Shown here: piece by piece, positions 11,101 through 22,832 of the stretch
Layout: every line of letters begins with the position of its first letter
How positions within the stretch are numbered: the first letter of the stretch is position 1
Source: Aphelocoma coerulescens
Taxonomy: Eukaryota > Chordata > Aves > Passeriformes > Corvidae
Length of the DNA: 64,000 bases
Reading direction: 5' to 3'
Assembly: GCF_041296385.1 (NCBI RefSeq)
Contig: NW_027183575.1
Coordinates: forward strand, 1 to 64,000
Position numbers and translations under genes: made by a program
Notes under the pieces: generated by a model
The model's input: the letters and a program-made list of their open reading frames with translations, nothing else
Told to the model about the DNA's origin: nothing
The model's database searches: none

Positions 11101-11701
11101 CACCTTTTTAACTGTAGTATCTTATCGTATCTTAGGTGTTTCCCATTCAACAGGCACTAGTAATTCCCATCTGCAGAGCAAAGTTATTGCTTTTGTTGCT
11201 TATGATTTTGTCTGGATAGGGGGTTGATTTTGTGCTTGACACCCTTTACAACTAGGGTGTCGACGGTGTGAAATGCCAATTTCCCTCTAGATTAATTACT
11301 TATATTTGACGTGGTTGGCATGCCCCGTGTTAGAGTGATTCAAACAGGGTATATGATGTGGCACTGATGGAAGTTGTGATTCTCCCCCTTCTTAATACAA
11401 ATCACAGGCTAGAATCAGGACATGAGAGTTCCCTGTTTGATCCAGTCCCAACCCTTCCTGTTTGAAGTGAGAATATTCTTCTCCACGATGTCCCAGAATT
11501 TGTCCAGGGGCCACTGATATAAATTTGGCTTTTACTTCTCAGTTAGGTGTGATTCTTTGCATATCCCTTGGATTATTTAGATTGTTCTAGCTCATTGCCA
11601 CCTGGTCTCCGTTTAAGAATCAATTTGGTATCACCTGGTTTGGATATTACAGTCCACTCTTCAGGTTCTTTTACAGGTCCTTTGATTCTGCTGGCATGGA
11701 T
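11100..11701 (-). other. ERV-1 pol/env junction, degenerate
   Basis: This lies between the integrase stop and recognisable env. Translations are short and stop-ridden. It probably contains the integrase tail and the beginning of env in decayed form. Confidence 0.5.
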
Positions 11702-14700
11702 CTACCCTCGTTCCTTGGTCTGGATTGCGGCCTCAGTCATCAGCAGTACCTGAAAAGGACCCTCCCATTGTGGAGTCAAAGATTGTTCTTTCCATGTTTT
11801 TACTAGTACCCATTCCCCTGAATGGATATTATGAATTTTGAACTCCAAAGCTGTGGTTTGAGGGATCATTCCTTTCAGCCGCAAATTTTCAAGTGTTCTG
11901 GCAATTGCGGTGACATATTTTTTGACACTTACTTCTCCTACTTCATAAGTGGCTGTTTCATGTTGAGCAGTAAGGAAGGGTAATCCGAACATCATCTCAT
12001 AAGGAGACACTCCCAGGTCTGACCTGGGCTGTGTTCGGCCTCTCAACAGAGCCAAAGGTAAGCATTTTACCCATGACATTTGAGTTTCAATCATTAATTT
12101 TGTTAAAGTTTTTTTCAAAGTCTGGTTCACTCTTTCTACTTGGCCTGAACTTTGTGGGTGCCAGGGGGTATGTAATTCCCATTTTATTCCCAAGGCTTGA
12201 GTTATTTGTTGTAAGACTTTGGATGTAAAATGTGTTCTTCTATCTGAGTTTATTTTATTAACCATTCCATATCTGGGAATAATTTGTTCCAGAAGGGTTT
12301 TGCATACTATGTTAGCTGTAGCTCTAGTAGCAGGAACTGCTTCTACCCAACAAGTTAGGTGGTCTGCTATTACTAATAGGAACTTCCATCTCTGTATTTG
12401 AGGAAGTTTAGTGAAATCTACTTGGATACTTTGGAATGGTCGCAGAGCTAACTCACGGCCTCCTAATGTTGTTTTTCTCATTATTTTCCTAGTCACTCTT
12501 TGGCAAGTTCTACAGTTCCCAGTTATTTGTTTTGCTACCCCAAAGATTCCAATACACCCATAATTTTTTAGAAAATGATCACACAAGCTAGCTTGAGTAC
12601 CCCAATGAGTTTTTTGATGCATATCTTCTAATATTCTCTTAGTGAGTGGCTTATTAAGTAACTGTCTCCCATCAGGAAGTTTCCGTTTTCCAGATTGATC
12701 TTGTTCTCCCCCTATCTTAAATAATTCTTTTTCTTCTTCTTTACTAAATTTGGGGATTTCCAATTCTCCCCTTTCTGGGGTCAGGATTAACAGAATTGGT
12801 TCAGTCCCATTTTCTGCTGCATCTTTGGCTTCTTGGTCTGCTAGGTTATTCCCTCTTATTTCTGGGGTCATCCCTTCTTGGTGTCCTTTGATATGCACTA
12901 CGGCTATTTCTTCAGGCAATTTTAATGCTTCCAACACTTCTGAAATCAGGCCTTCATGTATCAGTTCTTTCCCCTTTGAATTTAGTAAACCCCTTTCTTC
13001 CCAGATCTTTCCAAAGGTATGTACTTTGAATCAGTATAGACGGTCCCCTTTTTGTGTGCTAAATGCTCCAGTGCTCTCTTTAGAGCGTATAATTCACAAG
13101 ACTGCGCCGACCAATTTGAAGGTAGTTTTCCTTTTTCGATGGCCTGCATATTTATCCCATCGACTAAGGCATATCTTGACATTCTTTTTCCTTGCAAGCA
13201 TCTGGATGAACCATCCACATATATTCTTTCCTCTTCTAAGAGGGCTTGTTCAGCTAGATCTTCTCGAACTTTTGTTTGGTATTGAGTAATTTCTAAGCAA
13301 TCATGTGCCAGGTCATCTTTTGGTTCTCCATACAGGAATTGGGCCGGATTGAGGCTTTTGCTTGCTTCTATAGTTAGATCATTACTGTCAATCAGAATTG
13401 CTTCATATTTTAATAGCCTGGAGTCTGTTAACCATTTTTCAGCTTTTTGATTTAGCACATTTCGGACCGCATGGGGTGTGTATACAATCAGTTTACTTCC
13501 AAAGGTGAGCTTACGGCTCTCCTCCACCAAAATAGCGGTAGCTGCTATGGCTTGAATGCATACTGGCCAGCCACGGCTTACTGGGTCCAATAGTTTAGCT
13601 AAATAAGCTATTGGTCTTCTCACCCCTCCCCATTCCTGGACTAATACACCATGAGCTACTCCATTTTCTGCATTCACATATAAATGAAAGGGTTTTTCTA
13701 GTGAGGGTAAGCTTAGGGCTGGTACCGAGGCTAGTTTCAACTTCAGTTTTTCTAATTTATTATCATCATCATCTTTGGTCCATTGTATATTGTCTCCCCC
13801 TGTTAATTTTTCATATAAAAATTTTACTGCTTGTGTATATCTTTCAATCCATAATCTGCAATATCCCAGTAGCCCCAGCAGTCTCCTAACCTCCTTTTTT
13901 GAAGAGGGAGGAGGGAGGGATAAAATCCCTGTAATTGTTTCAGGACTTAGTTGTCAGCTACCTTTGCTTATCAGGTGGCCGAGATATTTTACTTCTGATT
14001 CCACAAACTGTAATTTCCTTTTTGATGCCTTTAGTCCCTTTTTCCCAAGAAAATTTAGAAGCTTTATGGTAGCTCCTTTAACTTTCATTTCATCTTCTCC
14101 TGATATTAGAAGGTCATCTCCATATTGGATAAATTGTATTCCTGGGGGAGTGGGGAAGGTTTGTAGTATTTCTCCCAAGGCTTGCCCAAATAAATTTGGG
14201 GCCTCACAATAGCCCTGTGGCAGTTTAGTCCACCTCAACTGGTTCTTTTTCCCTGTGTTTGGATCTTCCCATTCAAAGGCAAAAATATTTCGGCTTTCCT
14301 CTGCCAGTGGGCAGGCCCAAAAGGCATTTTTAAGATCTACCACACTAAACCACTGATGTTGAGGTGGAATTTTGCTTAAAAGAGTGCAGGGATTAGGAAC
14401 CATAGGGTAGCAGGCCCGTGTTCTTTTGTTTACTTCTCTTAAATCTTGCACTAATTTATAATTTCCATCAGATTTCTTTACTGGGAGAATAGGGCTATTA
14501 TGAGGGGATTTACAAGGTTCTAGTGTCCCATCCTTTATTAATTCTTCTATCACTGGTTTTAAGCCTTTTCTCCCTTCTAAAGATATAGGGTACTGATGTA
14601 CACAAATGGGACCTTCTTCTTTTTCAATTGTGACCCTTATGGGGTCAAGATCTAGTCCACCCCTATTCCCTTCCCTAGCCCAAACCTCTCTGTTAATTTT

Positions 14701-15081
14701 GCTTTCATCTTCTTGGCTAAGTTTAAACACTTTGGCCGTCATTTTCCCTTCTTCTGGTATGACTCCAATCCCCAGTTGGATTTGTAAATCCCTTCCCAAT
14801 AAATTGCTGCCAGCCTCAGGAGCTAACAAAGCATCCCCTATCCCTATTTTTGTTTCCCCTTCAATAACCACATCTTTAATGACAGAGACCTTAAATCCTT
14901 CCCCCTTTGCTCCTGTTACTTTTACCATATCATTACTCCCTTTTGGAATATTCATCACACAAGTCTTTTCTGCCCCAGTGTCAACTATAAATTCCAATAC
15001 TTCCTCTTCGGGGCCTACTTTTAAAGTTATCAAAGGCTCCAGATGGTATTTATCCCCCCAAAAGTAGAGCCCATGATTTCC
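11702..15081 (-). pseudogene. ERV-1 pro-pol (defective)
   Basis: Protease, reverse transcriptase, RNase H and integrase in gammaretroviral order, in frame with gag across a TAG at 15084-15082. Protease: VDTGAEKT near 14975. Reverse transcriptase: VQDLREVNK, LPQGYCEAPNLFGQ, and an active-site YGDD near 14120 where gammaretroviruses usually have YVDD. An in-frame TGA at 13956-13954 cuts the gene in the connection region, and the frame shifts near 13015 inside RNase H just after a TDSKY motif. Integrase (12937-11702) keeps the HHCC finger, the first catalytic Asp (QVDFT), the second (NSDRRTHF, normally DRG) and the Glu in SSGQVERV, and ends at a TAG. No complete Pol can be made from it as it stands. 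Confidence 0.9.
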
Positions 15082-15084
15082 CTA

Positions 15085-16578
15085 TTTTTCTTCTGTGCGT
15101 GTCTCTTGAAATCTTTTCAGATCCCTCCTCAGGTGGGGGCATTCTCTTTGATAATGCCCTTCTTCCTTGCAATAGAAACAGGCATCCCTGGGTTGTTCTT
15201 GGAATCTTGATTGTGCTGAGGTTTTATTTTTCTCTTTTCCACCATTTCTGAATCTGGAATGTTTAGGAGTGTTACCTGAGGGCTTTAGATTTTTTTTGGA
15301 AGGTACTCTCTCGCATAGTGGCTATCATGATCTTTGCTCCCACTTTGGCTTTTTCTTCATCCCTCCGGACATATATATCTTTTGAGCTTCCCTTACTAGG
15401 TCTTGTAATGGTTTCTCATACCAATCTTCTATTTTTTCCAATTTTTTTCTAATATCTGGCCAGGCATGAGTGACAAAGTTAACTCTTAGCAGGGCTTGCC
15501 CTGCTAGGGACTCCGGGTCTCTCCCAGAATATTGTTTCATATTCTTTCGGAGCCTCTCCAGCCACTCAGTCGGGGTTTCTTCCTTCCCTTGCTGCCCCTC
15601 AAAGGCCTTTCTGACATTTTGTCCTCAGAGTGCCCCCTCTTTTATTCCCTTGATTATCAAATTACAATAATCATTCATATGTCCCCTCCCAGCTTCATCA
15701 TTTTGGTTCCAGTTAGGAGGTGTAATGGGCATTTTCTGATCCCCGGGTGGACCTTGTTGGTTTTCTTTTCCCCAAATTTTTATTCCAGCAATTCTAATCA
15801 TTTCTCTTTCTTCTTGGGAGAATATTATTTTCATTATTGATTGCATTTCTTCCCAAGTGAAAATGTTGGGACCTAAGAACTGGTCCAACATTTCAGCTGT
15901 ACCTATGGGGTCTTCTAATAATCCTTTAATTTCTTTTTTGAAATTCCTAACCTCTGTAGAGGTTAGAGGAGCACTCACAAAGCCGCTTCCCCCTCCTCCC
16001 CTAGGTACTTCTCTTAACGGAAAGAAATGAATTTCTCGGCTTCCCTCTGTTTGTTTAGCAATGGAGGGCTTGTTGGGCTGCCTCGGAGCCTTAATGGCAC
16101 CTCCTGTATTCTGGGATGGTGCTCCTTCGTTAAGAAGAGGGTTGATTTGGGAAGAAAGCACCGAACTCCCCTGGGGAGGAGGGGCAGATTCAAAGTCTGG
16201 CGCTGAAGCTGAATATTCTGTGGTGCAGAGGGTGGGGGTGGGGTATGGCAGTGAAGCCAGATATTCCGGAGCACAGGAGGCGGGCACCGGGGCTAAAGCC
16301 GGGTTTCTCAAGGCAGGAGAGGTAGGGGCTGAAGCCGGGACGTGTGACCTTTCCCTTGATGCAATTGAGGGTGCTGGGATTCCCGAGATATATGGGAAGG
16401 GTGGGATCCCCGGCATGGGCGGGGGCAGGGCTCCCCCCCAGCTCCATTGGGGCGGGAGGGCTGCCGGGGGAAAGGCCCCCGGTGCGGGCGGAGGGGGGGC
16501 TGGCGGGGGAAGCCCCGGAGCCAGGGGGAGGAGGGCAGCTTCTGGTGCTGGCGGCGGAGGCAATACTTCTAAAGGGTC
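15085..16578 (-). pseudogene. ERV-1 gag, 3' portion
   Basis: Downstream part of ERV-1 gag, cut off from its start by ERV-2. In sense order: a proline-rich linker (about 16570-16300); a capsid-like segment (about 16000-15330) with an FEGQQGKEETPTEW stretch like the major homology region; and a nucleocapsid zinc knuckle of CX2CX4HX4C form near 15185-15140. An in-frame TGA lies at 15627-15625 inside capsid, and a frame change near 15300 precedes the knuckle. The frame ends at TAG 15084-15082, the expected gag/pol readthrough stop. The long open frame at 15625-16767 is an accident: its first part is ERV-2 LTR. Confidence 0.85.
16575..16578. repeat. ERV-2 target-site duplication, left copy
   Basis: GGTC here and at 26127-26130, directly outside the TG and CA ends of ERV-2. 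A 4-bp duplication matches gammaretrovirus-type integrases. Confidence 0.9.
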
Positions 16579-17139
16579 TGAAAGGCAGGAAAGGACTCCA
16601 CTACTAGAAAAGTAGTAAAGTAGGTATGTTTTATTCCAGCGCTGGGACGCATGGGGGATAGCTCCTCCAAAATCATGCGTGCCTACAGCTGTTTTCAGCT
16701 CGGTATTTATCGGGTTACAAGTTCCATATTCATTAAGTTTCCTAACAAACTCATACATATTCATCACCTAGCCCCGCCCAGCCTCGCTTCGTATTATAAT
16801 GAACTCAAAAGTCATTTACATCCGCATTGCGCTTGCGCAGTGTTGTCTGGTGGTTGTGGTAGGGGTCTCTCGGGGGTCTTGTGACGAAGTCAGGGAGAGT
16901 CTTCCTCGTCTGAACTTTTCACCTTTCTCTCCTGCGCATGCTCTTTTATACCTTTGGCCTGGGTTTAAGCTTTGGGACTGGTTTGAGCTAGTTTTGGGAT
17001 GAAGCAGGATGCCTGTCTGAGACTCCCCCTGGTTTTATCAGCAGTCTCTTATCTTCTTCTTCCTGCTCTGGTATGCTGACCAAGCTAGATGCATTGTTCC
17101 TAACAAACGAATTCTTTTGCTCCCCATCCCCCTGATTCA
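16579..17139 (-). mobile_element. ERV-2 3' LTR
   Basis: 561 bp from TGAAAGG to GATTCA. On the sense strand there is a TATAAAAG box at 16950-16943 and an AATAAA signal at 16635-16630 near the U5 side. No difference from the 5' LTR (25566-26126) was found by eye. Confidence 0.95.
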
Positions 17140-17155
17140 GTCCCCCCTTTTCTAA
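17140..17155 (-). other. ERV-2 polypurine tract
   Basis: Sense-strand AGAAAAGGGGGGA directly upstream of the 3' LTR. Confidence 0.88.
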
Positions 17156-17175
17156 AGAGTTAGTAAATTCTTTTA

Positions 17176-19308
17176 CTAATACTTAAATTCTTCTCCTAAT
17201 GAATTTTTTTGGTAGGCATTTCTTAATGTTTTCCCGTGTGCGTTTGACAAAGTAGTTAGGACTGATAGTCTTTTTAGTACTCTATAGTTCCAAATAAGTA
17301 ACGCGATAGACAGCGCAAGACAGGTGCTAACCAAGGTTAATAAGACAATGATGGGGTGACATAACGTATTTAGGATACCAGTTGCGGTAGGTGACCACCC
17401 GAAAAGTGAGTCCCACCAGTTATGACTTGCGTCTTGTCTCACTCTTTGCAAAATTCTGCTGATTTCTTGTGTGTCATAATGGACAGTGACTAAGGTCTTT
17501 TCCCCGTTTCTTTGGATTTCTTTCAAAATTTCCATGAGGTCTTGATGCTTTACTAATTGCTTTACTAATGTTAGGTTCATCCCAATAGGTGTGGGTAGCA
17601 ATTTATGGTAAACGGTATAGTTAGACCTTATTAATTGATGAGATACGACTGGTGCTAAATACGAAAAGTCACACCCAACAATCTTGGCAAAATTACAAAT
17701 ACAAAAATTAGAGTGATTCCTGGCAGTTACATTTATAACATTGTCATCTATCATCATTGAAGTGCAGGTAGTTCTTAAGCACACACAGCCTTGCCCAACA
17801 TATACGAGTACAGTTTTCGGTGAAGTGTCTGGGTGGATCTCAAAGTGACATATGCCTTGTTCTGTATCAAGACATATGTCTCTGGCATCAAGTGTATTAC
17901 TTTCACAGATAAATCCTTGTTGTTCCCGTGTAATACAAGATTCTAAATTCACTGTTTGCCATTTTTCTCTTACCATCCGAGCCCATACTCTATGTTCAGA
18001 GGGGTAGAAAACTGTCCCTTTATGGTTTAATCCCAATGCGACAATAGGATGAATTACATAAACTGTGGCATTCCGTATCGTAAGCACAAAGGCAGTAGCT
18101 ATGTTAGTCATTGGGTCATAGGTGAAATTTACCAAGGTCCACCAGGATTGGAGCTTTCTTTCTAATTTAGTAGCATTGTTCCAAACAGCCTCTCGGATCT
18201 CAATAGGAAATACACCTTCATTACCCTCTCTTATGATTAAGGAAGCTGTGGACTGCATCCATAATTGAGCTTGTATGCAGCTAAAGGCTAATGAGACATT
18301 GTCCTGAGCTGTGCCAAGTGTGTTTAATATCAGTTCGTGATCCAGGTTGCTGATTTTTGCAAGGTCTGGGAGTATTTTTGAGACTTGCCACTGGCTGTTT
18401 CCTAATGCTAATAGGGAAGATTGTAGGGGCTGTTTTAATTTGGTCAGGTCACTGGTTGCCGTGGCCAGTTTATTCATCAGTATCTCTGAATCAATTCCAT
18501 TTATAACTCCCAGCCCTGTTCCTAGCATGCCACTCAGGTCTCTCCGCATTCTGCCCTTGAGGGGGGTTTGCTTCTGCAGCCAGGCTGTCCACCCTTCAAG
18601 GGATGTTTGAATTAAAGGGGAGCAGGCTGGTTGGATTTCAGAAATGTTAATTTGCATTAGTAGTTCTACACACTTAAGAGACCATTCTGGGTTAAACAGC
18701 AGTAATTGTTGGCCTGTGTTCCTCACTACATAAGGGCCAATCTCATAAACCTTTGGCTCAGATTTAAGTAGTGTGACCTGGGTTCGGATCTGATTGCCAG
18801 AGTAGGTCATAGTGGGCCTAGCCATGGCATTTATCTGGAATTTGAATGAGAGTCCATTACTGCCTTGGCCCCAAAGACAAACCACTTCCACAGTCTGTAC
18901 TAATGTAAAATTATACCAACAGTCTGCTTCACTTGCGTAACTACAGATTTCACGGTGTTTGTCTGTAGAAGTAGTTGAGACACTGATTTGGGTTGCTTTT
19001 TTGTGAGTAGTCCCGTTAATCATTCGGCATCCAATCTTGATTTTTTCTCCTACAGTCCCCTGGAGCTGCCAAGTTCTTTGTTTTTCCCACTCTTGCTTTG
19101 TATACACTTGGTTTCCGTGTATGACTACAGTCAACAGGTTTAAATTTTTTAAATCAGAATATTTCCCCATGAGTCCAGTAACCCGCATAAAGGCTTGAGA
19201 CCATATGTCTTCTCCCCTAGGAATAATTTCCTGGCTGATGGTTACAATTATAACTGTGAGAAAAACAATTTTCCGGGTTATACTTGCGTGCCACCCTAAC
19301 ATTTTCAT
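17176..19308 (-). CDS. env: ERV-2 env, intact 710-aa envelope polyprotein
   Basis: A complete open frame in the env position; its ATG overlaps the pol stop as ATGA. A hydrophobic stretch at residues 13-25 can serve as signal peptide. There are many N-x-S/T sites. A furin-type RMRR at residues 253-256 is followed by a small-residue, Gly-rich region ([14 protein letters not shown]) that could be the fusion segment. A single strong membrane anchor lies at about 646-675, leaving a cytoplasmic tail of about 35 residues. The surface part is short (about 250 residues) and the transmembrane subunit long (about 450). I see no CWLC motif and no C-X6-CC or C-X7-CC; instead there are Cys clusters at about 458-550. 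It is therefore not a standard gamma-type envelope and may come from a different lineage by recombination. The envelope role is secure from position and topology; the exact family is not. Confidence 0.9.
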   Translation of the reverse strand: MKMLGWHASITRKIVFLTVIIVTISQEIIPRGEDIWSQAFMRVTGLMGKYSDLKNLNLLTVVIHGNQVYTKQEWEKQRTWQLQGTVGEKIKIGCRMINGTTHKKATQISVSTTSTDKHREICSYASEADCWYNFTLVQTVEVVCLWGQGSNGLSFKFQINAMARPTMTYSGNQIRTQVTLLKSEPKVYEIGPYVVRNTGQQLLLFNPEWSLKCVELLMQINISEIQPACSPLIQTSLEGWTAWLQKQTPLKGRMRRDLSGMLGTGLGVINGIDSEILMNKLATATSDLTKLKQPLQSSLLALGNSQWQVSKILPDLAKISNLDHELILNTLGTAQDNVSLAFSCIQAQLWMQSTASLIIREGNEGVFPIEIREAVWNNATKLERKLQSWWTLVNFTYDPMTNIATAFVLTIRNATVYVIHPIVALGLNHKGTVFYPSEHRVWARMVREKWQTVNLESCITREQQGFICESNTLDARDICLDTEQGICHFEIHPDTSPKTVLVYVGQGCVCLRTTCTSMMIDDNVINVTARNHSNFCICNFAKIVGCDFSYLAPVVSHQLIRSNYTVYHKLLPTPIGMNLTLVKQLVKHQDLMEILKEIQRNGEKTLVTVHYDTQEISRILQRVRQDASHNWWDSLFGWSPTATGILNTLCHPIIVLLTLVSTCLALSIALLIWNYRVLKRLSVLTTLSNAHGKTLRNAYQKNSLGEEFKY

Positions 19309-22300
19309 TTTGTTCGAGTAAACTTCAATTTCAATTCATCCCCAGGGGTCACTTTCCAAGGGGTCTCTGGAGCCTTCTTTACTCGGGTATGGTGAATCCA
19401 GGCACTCTGTTCTCTGATCTTAATCGCGGTGTAAGTGGTGAGGAGCACCTGGAATGGTCCTTCCCACTGTGGTTCCAGAGTCTTTTCTGTAAGAGACTTA
19501 ACATATACATAATCTCCAGGCTGAATGCCATGTACAGGACCGTCTAGGCCTCGACTTCGAGATCCAGCCACATGTTTTCCAATTTCTCTAAGCTGTTTAT
19601 CTAAAGCAATCATGTAGGTGGTTAGCGTTTCTTCCCCTGTTTGGGTAGATATTCCTTTCTGTACCCCATATGGTCTCCCATAAAGTATTTCAAAGGGACT
19701 TAGCTTCTCCTTAATCCTGGGCTTGGTCCGAATTCGTAACAATGCAAGTGGGAGAGATTGGGGCCAGGGTAGGTTAGCTTCTTGCCCTAATCTCACAATT
19801 TGCTGCTTAATCATATGGTTCATTTTCTCTACTTGGCCACTCGACTGGGGATGATATGGAGTGTGGAGTTCCCAGTCTATGCCTAAATGTCGGCTAGTTT
19901 GTTGTACCACCCTTGAAATAAAATGTGGTCCCCTATCTGATGACATTGTGGCTGGAACTCCGAAGCGCGGTATTATTTCTTGTAGTAACACCTTTGTTAC
20001 TTCTCGAGCCTTAGCGGTCCTAGTAGGAAAAGCTTCTGGCCATCCTGAAAAAGTATCTGTTAGCACTAACAAATATCGATACCCCCCTTTTCTTGGAAGT
20101 TCTGTGAAATCAATCTGCCACTGCTGTCCTGGCCCATGGCCTCTCCCAATTTGGCCTAATTTTGGTTTAGGGGTATTTTTGGGATTAGTCTGGAGGCAAA
20201 GGTTGCACTGTCGAGTTACTTGCATAACAGTTTCGTATAAGTTTCTGGCGATAATTTTCTCAATTAAGTAATTATATAAGGCATTTGTTCCCCAGTGTGT
20301 TTTCTGGTGTTCCTCTCTAACTACGGCCCATAGCAAATGAGAGGGAACAACTACTTTTTCCCCTGCAGTGATAGCCCATCCCTCTTGGTTAAATGTTCCC
20401 TTTTCATCTTTAATCAATTTCTTGTCTTTTTTATTATATGTTGGCTTACCCTCTAGGGAAAGTTGTCCATCTGGGATCAAGGCCCCAGTTGTTGTTACTT
20501 CACCTTTTGCTGCTTCTTTTGCCTCTCTGTCCGCCAGTTCATTTCCTTCTTCCAATTCTGAGCTCACCTTTTGATGTGCCCTTATGTGCATGATTGCTAC
20601 TTTCTCAGGTAGCTGGACTGCTTCCAACAGCCGCATTATTTCTTCTGCATGTTTGATGTTCTTTCCATGCGAATTTAACAGTCCTCTTTCTTTCCAAATG
20701 GCCCCGTGTGCGTGTACAACTCCAAACGCATACCTTGAGTCTGTATAGATGTTTATTTTCTTTCCTTTTGCCATCTCTAAGGCACGAGTTAGGGCGATTA
20801 TTTCAGCCTTTTGTGCAGAGGTGTTTGTTGGCAGGGGTCCGGATTCTATCACCTCCTGGCAGGTGGTAACTGCATACCCAGCATGTCGCTTTCCACTGAT
20901 GATGTAGCTGCTCCCATCAGTAAACCAGGTCTCTGCGTTGTCTAAAGGGGTATCCTTCAGATCCGGGCGGCTGGAGTAGGTGGCTTCGATGGTCTCCAGG
21001 CAATCATGGCGTACCGGTTCCCCTTGATTTCCACTGAGAAAGGAAGCTGGATTGACAATGTTAGTTACCACTATTTCTACATCATCTTGTTCCACCATGA
21101 TGGCTTGATATTTCAGGAACCTTTGTGGGGAGAGCCAGTGCCCACCTTTCACTTCCAGCACCGCAGACACCGTGTGGGATACCAGTACAGTCATTCTCTG
21201 ACCCAAGGTGAACTTGCGTGCTTCTTGGATGTTTAGCACGACTGCTGCAACAGCTCTGAGGCACCCAGGCCATCCTTTGGCTGCTGCATCTAGCTGCTTA
21301 GAGAAATAAGCAACTGCCCGTCGGTATGGGCCCAGGTCCTGTGCTAGTATTCCCAGGGCGATCCCTTGCTTCTCATGGGAAAATAGAAAGAATGGCTTAC
21401 TCACGTCTGGGAGTCCTAGAGCTGGAGCTGACATGAGGGCATTCTTTAGCTGGCTGAAGGCCCGCGTGGCCTCCTTTGTCCACTGGAGATCTCTGCTTTC
21501 CTTTGTAATGAGTTCATATAATGGTTTCACGAGCAGTCCGTAATTGTAAATCCACAATCTGCACCACCCCGTCATCCCCAGAAAAGTCCGTAACTCTTTC
21601 GCTGTCTGGGGCTTTGGGGTTTGGCATATCGCTTCTTTGCGATCTTGCCCCAAAGTTCGTTGCCCAGCACTGACTTCATAGCCTAGATAGATCACTTTCC
21701 GTTTCACCACCTGAGCCTTTTTCTTGGATACCCTGTACCCTTGGAGTCCCAAGAAGTTTAAGAGGCTTACCGTCCAGGCTGTGCAAGCTTCCTCTGTTCG
21801 GGTAGCTATTAGGAGATCATCCACGTACTGCAATAGCTTCCCTTCTCCTGGTGGGGCTTCCCAGGACTCTATGTCTTTTGCGAGCTGTTCTCCAAACAAG
21901 GTGGGACTGTTCTTAAATCCCTGAGGCAACACCGTCCATGTGAGCTGGGTTTTGCGCCCACTCTTAGGGCTTTCCCATTCGAATGCAAAAATTTTCTGGC
22001 TGGCTTCATGGAGAGGGAGGCAAAAGAAGGCATCCTTTAGATCTAAAACAGTAAACCAGGTTAGTTCTGGTGTTAAGCATGTTAACAGAGTGTAAGGGTT
22101 TGCCACCACAGGATAGAGATCCTCAGTTATCTTATTAACAGCCCGTAAATCCTGGACCACCCGGTAAGATCCATCGGGTTTACGGACAGGCAGGATAGGA
22201 GTATTAAAATCAGATTGGCACTCTTTTAACAATCCCAACTGTAAGAATTTTTCAATTATTGGGCCAATTCCTTCCCTGTCTTCCCTTTTAAGGGGATACT

Positions 22301-22790
22301 GTTTAATTCTAACTGGTTGTTTCCCTTCTTTGAGTTTGATCTGTATTGGGGTTGCATTTTTGGCTCTCCCAGGTACATCTGTGGCCCAGACTCCTGGGAA
22401 CACCTGGCTTATTATCTCTTCCCTGATTTCCTCCACAGGGCCTTTGGTTGTTAATATTAGGCTCAGTATCTCTATGTACTGTTGGTCATTTACCTCCAGA
22501 ATAACTTCCCCATTCCTAAAAATAATGGTTGCTTGTAATTGTTCTAATAAGTCTCTTCCCAAGAGTGCTTTTGGAGAATTGGGTAAATATAGAAACTTGT
22601 GAATACCCCATTGTTTCCCAATTTTATATTTCAATGGCTTACAAAAATAAGCTTTTTCAGATTGGCCAGTTGCTCCGTGTACCACAATATAGTCATTCTC
22701 CACAGGCATCAAAGCTTTATTTAAAACTGAATATGCTGCCCCCGTATCCACTAAAAATTCTATTTCTTTTTCCTTGTCCCCTAGCTTCAT
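19305..22790 (-). CDS. pol: ERV-2 pro-pol, intact polyprotein
   Basis: Open for 1161 codons from the first Met after the gag stop; translation probably enters by readthrough from gag, since the frame is the same. Protease: active-site DTGA at residues 15-18. Reverse transcriptase: catalytic Asp in VLDLKDAF (D250) and YVDD at 322-325. RNase H: acidic residues at FTDGSS (D625), E663 and YTDSR (D684). Integrase: HHCC finger at about 828-865, then D894, D952 and E988, the last two separated by 35 residues, as expected for the D,D-35-E triad. A C-terminal domain with [10 protein letters not shown] follows. All key residues are present. Sequence style is gammaretroviral. It copies the RNA genome into DNA and inserts it into the chromosome. 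Confidence 0.96.
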   Translation of the reverse strand: MKLGDKEKEIEFLVDTGAAYSVLNKALMPVENDYIVVHGATGQSEKAYFCKPLKYKIGKQWGIHKFLYLPNSPKALLGRDLLEQLQATIIFRNGEVILEVNDQQYIEILSLILTTKGPVEEIREEIISQVFPGVWATDVPGRAKNATPIQIKLKEGKQPVRIKQYPLKREDREGIGPIIEKFLQLGLLKECQSDFNTPILPVRKPDGSYRVVQDLRAVNKITEDLYPVVANPYTLLTCLTPELTWFTVLDLKDAFFCLPLHEASQKIFAFEWESPKSGRKTQLTWTVLPQGFKNSPTLFGEQLAKDIESWEAPPGEGKLLQYVDDLLIATRTEEACTAWTVSLLNFLGLQGYRVSKKKAQVVKRKVIYLGYEVSAGQRTLGQDRKEAICQTPKPQTAKELRTFLGMTGWCRLWIYNYGLLVKPLYELITKESRDLQWTKEATRAFSQLKNALMSAPALGLPDVSKPFFLFSHEKQGIALGILAQDLGPYRRAVAYFSKQLDAAAKGWPGCLRAVAAVVLNIQEARKFTLGQRMTVLVSHTVSAVLEVKGGHWLSPQRFLKYQAIMVEQDDVEIVVTNIVNPASFLSGNQGEPVRHDCLETIEATYSSRPDLKDTPLDNAETWFTDGSSYIISGKRHAGYAVTTCQEVIESGPLPTNTSAQKAEIIALTRALEMAKGKKINIYTDSRYAFGVVHAHGAIWKERGLLNSHGKNIKHAEEIMRLLEAVQLPEKVAIMHIRAHQKVSSELEEGNELADREAKEAAKGEVTTTGALIPDGQLSLEGKPTYNKKDKKLIKDEKGTFNQEGWAITAGEKVVVPSHLLWAVVREEHQKTHWGTNALYNYLIEKIIARNLYETVMQVTRQCNLCLQTNPKNTPKPKLGQIGRGHGPGQQWQIDFTELPRKGGYRYLLVLTDTFSGWPEAFPTRTAKAREVTKVLLQEIIPRFGVPATMSSDRGPHFISRVVQQTSRHLGIDWELHTPYHPQSSGQVEKMNHMIKQQIVRLGQEANLPWPQSLPLALLRIRTKPRIKEKLSPFEILYGRPYGVQKGISTQTGEETLTTYMIALDKQLREIGKHVAGSRSRGLDGPVHGIQPGDYVYVKSLTEKTLEPQWEGPFQVLLTTYTAIKIREQSAWIHHTRVKKAPETPWKVTPGDELKLKFTRTK

Positions 22791-22832
22791 TATAACCAGT
22801 GGATCTGCTAGGGTGGAATCCCCCGGTCCTCT

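Noticed and set aside
15625..16767. 380-codon minus-strand open frame taken as one gag gene
   Set aside because: Its first part is translated from the ERV-2 3' LTR, and the rest is the downstream part of ERV-1 gag. The fusion is a by-product of the nested insertion.
18347..18610. Plus-strand frames opposite ERV-2 env and pol (also 19284-19547, 19861-20271, 22529-22795)
   Set aside because: They are antisense shadows of intact retroviral genes, with no independent support.
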